Origin: Amphiura filiformis
Lineage: Eukaryota; Echinodermata; Ophiuroidea; Amphilepidida; Amphiuridae
Assembly (NCBI RefSeq): GCF_039555335.1
Contig: NC_092646.1
Location: 25,321,739-25,385,738 of the forward strand
Length of the DNA: 64,000 nt
Reading direction: 5' to 3'
Both the position numbers and the translations under genes were made by a program. The notes under the pieces are model-generated. The model searched no databases and was not told where the DNA came from. It saw only the letters and a program-made list of their open reading frames with translations. Of this stretch, positions 58,812 to 64,000 are shown in pieces; position 1 is the first letter of the stretch, and every line of letters begins with the position of its first letter.

Positions 58812-59664
58812 CAGCCTGTCTAAAAAAATTGTGCAAGCGAAAAGCGCCCTCTTTGACAATTATAAAATACCGTTGTGACATAATGCTTACATCGAGGGCA
58901 TAGTCTTAGCTCTCAAATGCCGTTTAGTCTGTTCAATGTGCTTGTTTTAATCTCGAGATATGCTTACTTAACAACGAAAGGGTAAAATCACAATTGTGCC
59001 ACTTTTACTAGGGAAGAGAACTGTAAACGTGAATCAATGGTAGCATCAAGTTTATCAAGAGTTCCTTCGTGAAATCAAAAGAATGCATCAAATACACAAC
59101 AATACAAAATTGTTTTTAATGTTTTATCATGATAAAGGTATAATGATTCTCTTTTTCCTCTTACGACAAATTAAACGATAAATAAATATTTCACATTCTG
59201 CTGTAAAATTAAATACATGTGCATGTCAATGATTTTACCATGGTAAATACTGTTCTTTTTGTCATTCAAGACATGTTAAAAGACAAACAAATATCCCACA
59301 CTTACGGGTAATGAACTTTGACAAGTTCATGAAATTTGACAAATTAATGAAATTAGACAACATAATGCACGCGCGCTGGTGTTGATGCGTCTAATGCACG
59401 AGCCCCGAAGGGGGGAGTACATTAGACGCATCAACATCAGCTATCATTGATTTACATGTACAGCCCTATTTCGTAGTAAAAGTGGCACAATTGTGATTAA
59501 CTAAACATATCTCGAGATTAAAAAGAGCAAATTGAACAGAACAAACGGTATTTGAGAGCTATGACTGTGCCCTTGACGTTGATGTAAGCATCATGTCACA
59601 ACGGTATTTTCTAATCGCCAAAGAGGGCGCTTTTCACTTGCACAATTGTTTTTGAGACAGGCTG
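58812..59664. mobile_element. 853-bp TIR element with TA duplication and central hairpin
   Basis: TA on both sides. The arms extend about 230 bp. Tips: CAGCCTGTCTAAAAAAATTG on the left and CAGCCTGTCTCAAAAACAAT on the complement of the right. Both continue through AAGCGCCCTCTTTG, GACATGATGCTTACATC-like sequence, CTCGAGATATG and ACAATTGTGCCACTTTTACT. A separate hairpin lies at 59370..59438 (TGTTGATGCGTCTAATGCAC and complement). No ORF, so non-autonomous and probably Tc1/mariner-like. Confidence 0.85.
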
Positions 59665-60071
59665 TACAAGGCTATTAACAAACTGTGCATCATGATCATA
59701 CTTGCACGTCAAGATGCATCCATTGCTTAAAATGCGAGATACCCAATAAAACTGTACAATAAAACTGAAGCATTAGATATAATCTTTGAACAAAAATAAA
59801 GCAATTAATCTTTTCCAGAAATAATTATGTAATGAATTAGATATGGGCAACCGTTTTAATCAACTATAGCCTTTCTTCTCAGACCGGAAATTTCCGACAT
59901 ACCAAATCTGTTCGCTTTAATTAACACATTTTAACAACCAAAAATCACATTTAATCAAATAACTGCTTTTTTGTAGTAAAGATTTAAGACTATAATCATG
60001 GGTAATTTCAATATCCTGGCACGTAAGATAACAGAGTTGTGACGATGGAGGTAGAACTTTTTGAATGACCC

Positions 60072-60545
60072 TCGTATAATACCATACATGTAATTGGATG
60101 TAAAAGAAGAGTACAATTTAGTTTGTCTATAGTTGACTCTGAAATGGATTGGACAAACAAACGTAAAATAGGTACCAAAATCAACAAATGTGAAACTTAT
60201 GAAAAACCACTTAATCGGCTGGTAGGTGACAAGAAATGTAATTGTTTTCAATATTACTATAGTTTGGTCGTTGAAACTTTATACCTGGCTTAATTAGGTT
60301 TCAGTGAAATAATGTCGCTAATTAAAAAATACAAAATCTAGCTCAACATTGAAAATAGAAGCATTTTAACCAATTCGTTTATTGATAGGTATGGAGCACT
60401 GAAAATCACCAAGTTCGTGAAGTGTTTAAAGAAATCAGGAACCGCTTATTCCCATTTTACAATACATATCAACATTATTAATATTTTATAGCAAATATGC
60501 GTATGCAACAATTTAACGAAATATGTTGAAGCTTTCTAGAATGAA
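60072..60545. mobile_element. Copy B of the 51186 element, right part
   Basis: GTACAATTTAG, GAAATGGATT, GTTTCAGTGAAATAATGTCG, GCTCAACATTGAAAATAGAA and AAGAAATCAGGAACCGCTTA match copy A (51790..52190) in order. The right TIR is not seen, and similarity fades after about 60545. Confidence 0.75.
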
Positions 60546-60813
60546 GAGAATTGACAAAAAATCTACGATGTTTGAATGTAGTAGAAAATTCAAAGTCTAG
60601 TAGAAAAGGTTTTCCTCAGCTCAGAATATTTATTTTCAGATTTTCTTATGTGCCTGTACAAAATACATCAATTTGACTTTGTCAAAACATCCCCTCCCCC
60701 AGGTACGCCACTGCTTTTAAGCCTTTACAAGCCACCGAGAGAGCTTCCCTACTACTCCTGTTTATGATTTTTTAACTTATAACGTTGATGAGTTGTATAC
60801 ATCCATATCAAAA

Positions 60814-61053
60814 CGATGCACTTGTCAGCTGCTACATTTGTCTCATTTCACATAATAGCTGGGAACAAACGGGCTCATCTCCGAAGTGGAGGTCACTTCA
60901 AATCATCTCCAAGTCGCATGGTTAAGGAATGTTCTCTGTATTCCTAAACCATGTGACTTGGGATGATTTGAAGTGACCTCCACTTCGGAGATGAGTCTTT
61001 ATTCCTAGCTATTATGTGAAATGAGACACATGTAGCAGCCGACAAGTGCATCG
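60814..61053. mobile_element. 240-bp foldback with about 115-bp arms
   Basis: The ends CGATGCACTTGTC and GACAAGTGCATCG are exact complements. The arms continue with AATGAGACA (complement), CATAATAGCT, CATCTCCGAAGTGGAGGTCA and CTTCAAATCATC. The centre is near 60935. No coding. Confidence 0.85.
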
Positions 61054-61490
61054 TATTCTTGATTTGATTTGTTCGGGTTTGACAACCCTGGATAACCCAA
61101 GAAAGCCGCTATTTAAGCTTATTTCCATTGGGGTCCATTTGAACACCGGGACGGGCTGGGAACAGTCAGGTGTTAACACCCTACTCTTTTCGAAACTGGC
61201 TGCGAAATACATGTACAGGTATGGCTCTCTGCACATGGGACCGACGGCTTAACGTCCCCACCGAAGGACGGAGTACTTTCATGATTCATTTACCCAATTC
61301 TAAATGAACCATGGGGAGAACAGAAGTCTGAATTTAATCTACAGAAGTTGCCAATTAATTCCATACCTTCTTTTCCAAGTCAATATCCCAGCTTCATGAT
61401 GTTTCTAATATATGTGAACTCTCTTTTTATGATCATGTTACAGAAGATGATGTTAGAGATCTTGTACACGGTAGTGCAACAAAAAGTTGC

Positions 61491-62252
61491 TTGTTAGATC
61501 CTATTCCTACCTGGTTACTGAAAGAAAGAAAGAAAGAAAGAAAGAAAGAAAACATGTCTGTATTTTTGCCTGTAATAACTTGCATCATAAATACATCCAT
61601 TTCCTCAGGTGTATTTCCCAGCTCACTAAAACATGCCGTCATAAACCCCCTTATCAAAAAGCAGTCTTTGAACCAGAGTGAACTGAAAAGCTACCGACCG
61701 GTTGCAAACATACCTTTCCTCTCAAAGTTGATAGAGAAACATGTTGTTAACAACATCAACAACCACATGTTGAAACATCATCTTGGTGAAGAACTGCAAT
61801 CTGCCTATATGCGTGGCCATAGCACCGAAACGGCACTTTTGAAAGTGAAGGATGAGGTTATGGGACATGTGTACAACCAGAAAGGAGTTTTCCTTGTCTT
61901 ACTCGATCTCAGTGCGGCTTTCGATACGGTGAACCACGACCTTCTGCTGAGTAGAATGTCGCATGAGATCGGGGTGACTGGGATTGCTCTTGACTGGTTG
62001 AGGTCCTATTTTACTGGTAGAACAACAACTGTTGTGATTGATGGTGTATACTCAATGGCAAAGACCATGGACTATGGACTACCTCAGGGCTCAATTTTGG
62101 GGCCCCGAGGTTTCACAGTGTATACAATTCCAATAGGCAGGATCATCAAAACCACTCGCTTTCATACCACATGTACGCGGACGATATACAGATTTTCTGT
62201 AGTTTTGAGCCATCTAACCCATCATCAATTGAAACCGCTTTGTCATCAATAA
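61491..62252 (+). pseudogene. LINE reverse transcriptase, N-terminal and palm part
   Basis: LLDPIPTWLLK, then an in-frame run KERKKERKKE made by (AAAG)n at 61530..61551. VFLPVITCIINTSISSGVFP, LKSYRPVANIPFLSKLIEK, QSAYMRGHSTETALLKVKDE, LVLLDLSAAFDTVNHDLL (motif A) and YGLPQGSILGP (motif B) follow. After GP the frame degenerates (RGFTVYTIPIG), and the YADD box is found in another frame from 62171. Confidence 0.9.
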
Positions 62253-62503
62253 CATCTTGTATCAAAGAAATCAGGACATGGATGACATTTAATTTCTTGA
62301 AATTAAACAACGACAAAACGGAATTCTTGGTTATATCATCTCCTCACTTCAAACGCCAAATGCCTGATATATGCCTTCACATTGCAGATGACATCGTCCA
62401 CCCCTCCACTAGTGTCAGAAACCTGGGCGTTATCTTTGATGATGTTATGAGTATGTTGACGCAGCAGATAACTTCACTGTCAAAGAACATCACATATCAC
62501 TAA
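62171..62503 (+). pseudogene. LINE reverse transcriptase, YADD to thumb part
   Basis: Opens with MYADDIQIFCSFEPSNPS (catalytic YADD box), then WMTFNFLKLNNDKTEFLVIS and RNLGVIFDD. It ends at a TAA (62501..62503) where the family normally continues. The same frame beyond the stop reads RNITRIRRFLDNETCTHVVR and SLVLSRLDYGN, so this is a point nonsense mutation and not the true end. Confidence 0.9.
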
Positions 62504-63037
62504 CGCAATATTACTCGGATCCGTCGTTTTCTTGATAATGAAACATGCACCCATGTTGTTCGATCTCTTGTGCTGTCACGTCTAGACTATGGGAATGTAC
62601 TATTAGCAGGAACTAATGCAACGTACATCATGAAATTACAACGCTTGCAGAACTGGAGTGCAACATTAATTTTCTCTGCTTCTAAGTATGACCATGCCAG
62701 CCAGTATCTGCAAGAACTTCATTGGCTCCCTGTGAAGCAGAGAATTTTATATAAGATCATGCTCTATGTGTTCAAATGTCTGCATGGATATGGACCAAAT
62801 TATCTCATTGAATCAATTTCATTGTATAACCAAACTCGTCTCGGCTTGCGTTCTGCAACAGACACTACACGTCTCTCTGTACCAAAATTCAACCCTAAAG
62901 GCCTGCAATCAGCTTTCGACAAGAGTTTTTCTCTCACCGCACCTGCACTCTGGAACTCACTTCCATCTGAACTCCGTAGTGCTGTTTCTCTGCCAAGTTT
63001 CAAGAAAGGCCTCAAAACCTTCCTGTTCCCACAATAA
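62504..63037 (+). pseudogene. LINE ORF2 C-terminal domain
   Basis: Continues in the frame of the preceding piece: LSRLDYGNVLLAG, KLQRLQNWSATLIFSASKYD, ELHWLPVKQRILYKIMLYVF, then ALWNSLPSELRSAVSLPSFK and a natural stop after KTFLFPQ. LHWLPVKxRI and LWNSLPxxLR are standard L2/CR1-type C-terminal motifs. The bases 62504..62569 lie before the first ATG but are coding by similarity. Confidence 0.9.
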
Positions 63038-63354
63038 TCTGGTGGCTTTGTTTCAGTTTGCTGTTTTATTTTGCCTTTCAAATATTTTGTGTTCCATCTT
63101 GGCGCCGTGGTCTTTATGAAATGGCGCCCTATAAATGCCTTGTATGTGATGTAATGTAATGTTGAACTTTTGACATGGATGTACACATTTATTATCTTTT
63201 ATATATAAAACAAACAATAGGGGTCCAAGAATTTAACCTTGTGGTACACCTCAACTTATATTTTAACTAAGTTTAAAAAGTTAATAACATAATTCATTTA
63301 CACTTTTTCAAAATGTTGGCGTTATATGTTATATCATCATCATAAGGATAACTT

Positions 63355-63478
63355 GTTATCTATGCACGTGCAACGGGGCATAGATATTGTATTTGTTGTG
63401 TTTAGTCTTCGACTTCTTATCTATGCCCGTGCAACGGGGCATATATATTGTATTTGTTGCGTTTAGTCTTCTCCTCCT
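63355..63478. repeat. Tandem duplication, 61-bp period
   Basis: TTATCTATGCACGTGCAACG at about 63356 and TTATCTATGCCCGTGCAACG at about 63417. Both are followed by GGGCATA.ATATTGTATTTG and TTTAGTCTTC. Confidence 0.85.
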
Positions 63479-63510
63479 TCTCCTTCTCAAGACCACTTCT
63501 TTGCTCCCTT

Positions 63511-63870
63511 CTAGCTCAAGAACTAAAGTAGCCTAGGGGCCCATACTTGGTATAATGATGGCCCATGACCACTTTAAATGCCTTGAGGTAGCCTCGACCC
63601 CAAAGATCAAAGGTTATGGGCTACGGGGGGCAATAAGTGTATAATTTCAAACAGCTCTAGCTCAAGAACTATAGCGCCCTCAGGGTTCATACTTGGTACA
63701 ATGATGGCCCATGCCACTTAGATATTTACTGCAGTAACATCGACCCGAGAGGTCAAAGGTCATGGGCTACAGGGAGCAATATGTGTAAAACTTCAAACAG
63801 CTCTAGCTCAAGAACTACAGCGCCCTCAGGGTCATACTTGGTACAATGATGGCACATGGCCCTAGATGTA
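63511..63870. repeat. 146-bp tandem repeat, about 2.5 units
   Basis: CTAGCTCAAGAACTA starts units at 63511, 63657 and 63803. Each continues with CATACTTGGTA.AATGATGG. The two complete units also carry AGGT(T/C)ATGGGCTAC and TTTCAAACAGCT or CTTCAAACAGCT. The third unit breaks off after about 65 bases. Confidence 0.85.
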
Positions 63871-64000
63871 TTCTTTTTTGGTCCTATAGCGCTATCGGTG
63901 CCCGAAGAGGTACCGATGGCACTTTTTATCGTACCCTGAACATTTGTACAGTGTATTTGTTTTTATATTTAAATGAAAAACAATAACACTATGCAACTGT

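Larger units (their letters stand above)
54144..60071. mobile_element. Large TIR element split by a LINE (net about 3.6 kb)
   Basis: The right end as complement reads GGGTCATTCAAAAAGTTCTA, CCTCCATCGTCAC, CTGTTATCTTACGTGC and TTGAAATTACCCATG. The left end starts identically at 54144 (GGGTCATTCAAAAAGT), is interrupted at 54160, and resumes at 56501 with AAGTTCTACCTC, TCTGTTATCTTACGTGC and TTGAAATTACCCATG. Similarity continues for about 170 bp (TATGTGATTTTTGGTT). No transposase is seen in the interior, which holds a tandem duplication (56930..57236) and the nested 58812 element. Confidence 0.8.
61359..63165 (+). mobile_element. L2/CR1-like LINE, 5'-truncated, plus strand
   Basis: From 61359 one frame reads SISQLHDVSNICELSFYDHV, TEDDVRDLVHGSATKSCLLD and PIPTWLL, the region just upstream of the RT. 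RT and C-terminal domains follow. The 3' end is GGCGCCCTATAAATGCCTTG, then GATGTAATGTAATG, the short-repeat tail expected for L2-type elements. It is broken by a (AAAG)n insertion, one frameshift near 62110..62170 and a TAA at 62501. Confidence 0.85.

Noticed and set aside
62800..63186. 128-codon minus-strand ORF
   Set aside because: Antisense shadow of the L2-like LINE C-terminal domain.

Overview
This is an AT-rich, gene-poor animal genome window. It holds exons of two genes in a dense field of transposon remnants. Introns, polyadenylation signals, chicken-repeat-1 (CR1)/L2-type LINEs, tRNA-derived SINEs and many short terminal-inverted-repeat (TIR) elements point to a metazoan. My guess is a marine invertebrate deuterostome (echinoderm or hemichordate), because the protein matches are bilaterian and the repeat style suits those genomes. 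That placement is inference; nothing in the window fixes the species.

Genes. (1) 2512..2931 (+) is the last coding exon of a class A (rhodopsin-like) peptide-type GPCR: TM6, TM7 and the C-tail. Earlier exons are not seen and probably lie before base 1. (2) A DM-domain transcription factor lies on the minus strand in two coding exons, 42055..42484 (DM domain) and 34395..35305 (DMA-like domain), separated by a 6.7 kb intron. The splice phases agree and give a 446-residue protein. The DM domain and a downstream basic motif look like DMRT2. An acceptor one base before the ATG implies an upstream non-coding exon.

Mobile DNA. A CR1/Jockey-superfamily LINE copy (54160..56500, minus) is broken by frameshifts. 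An L2-like copy (61359..63165, plus) is broken by a frameshift and a nonsense codon, and carries an in-frame AAAG expansion. Two truncated LINE 3' ends with long AAAT/TTTA tails face each other in the DMRT intron. Many non-autonomous DNA elements can be bounded by TIRs and target duplications: TTA/TAA (PIF/Harbinger-like) at 2178, 6997 and 33282; TA (Tc1/mariner-like) at 4116, 5299, 17436, 46168 and 58812; TTAA (piggyBac-like) at 25097, 51186 and 52855. Large foldbacks lie at 10412, 12378, 14478, 27237, 32108, 43933, 49919 and 60814.

The most striking region is 51.2-60.5 kb. A TTAA-flanked element has a second copy interrupted by a TIR element (54144..60071), whose left TIR is in turn split by the minus-strand LINE. 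A further TIR element next to it (53542..53876) carries two tandem copies of a sequence that looks like the stem-loop at the 3' end of replication-dependent histone mRNAs. No CRISPR, operon or bacterial-type feature is present, and I found no convincing tRNA or rRNA gene.
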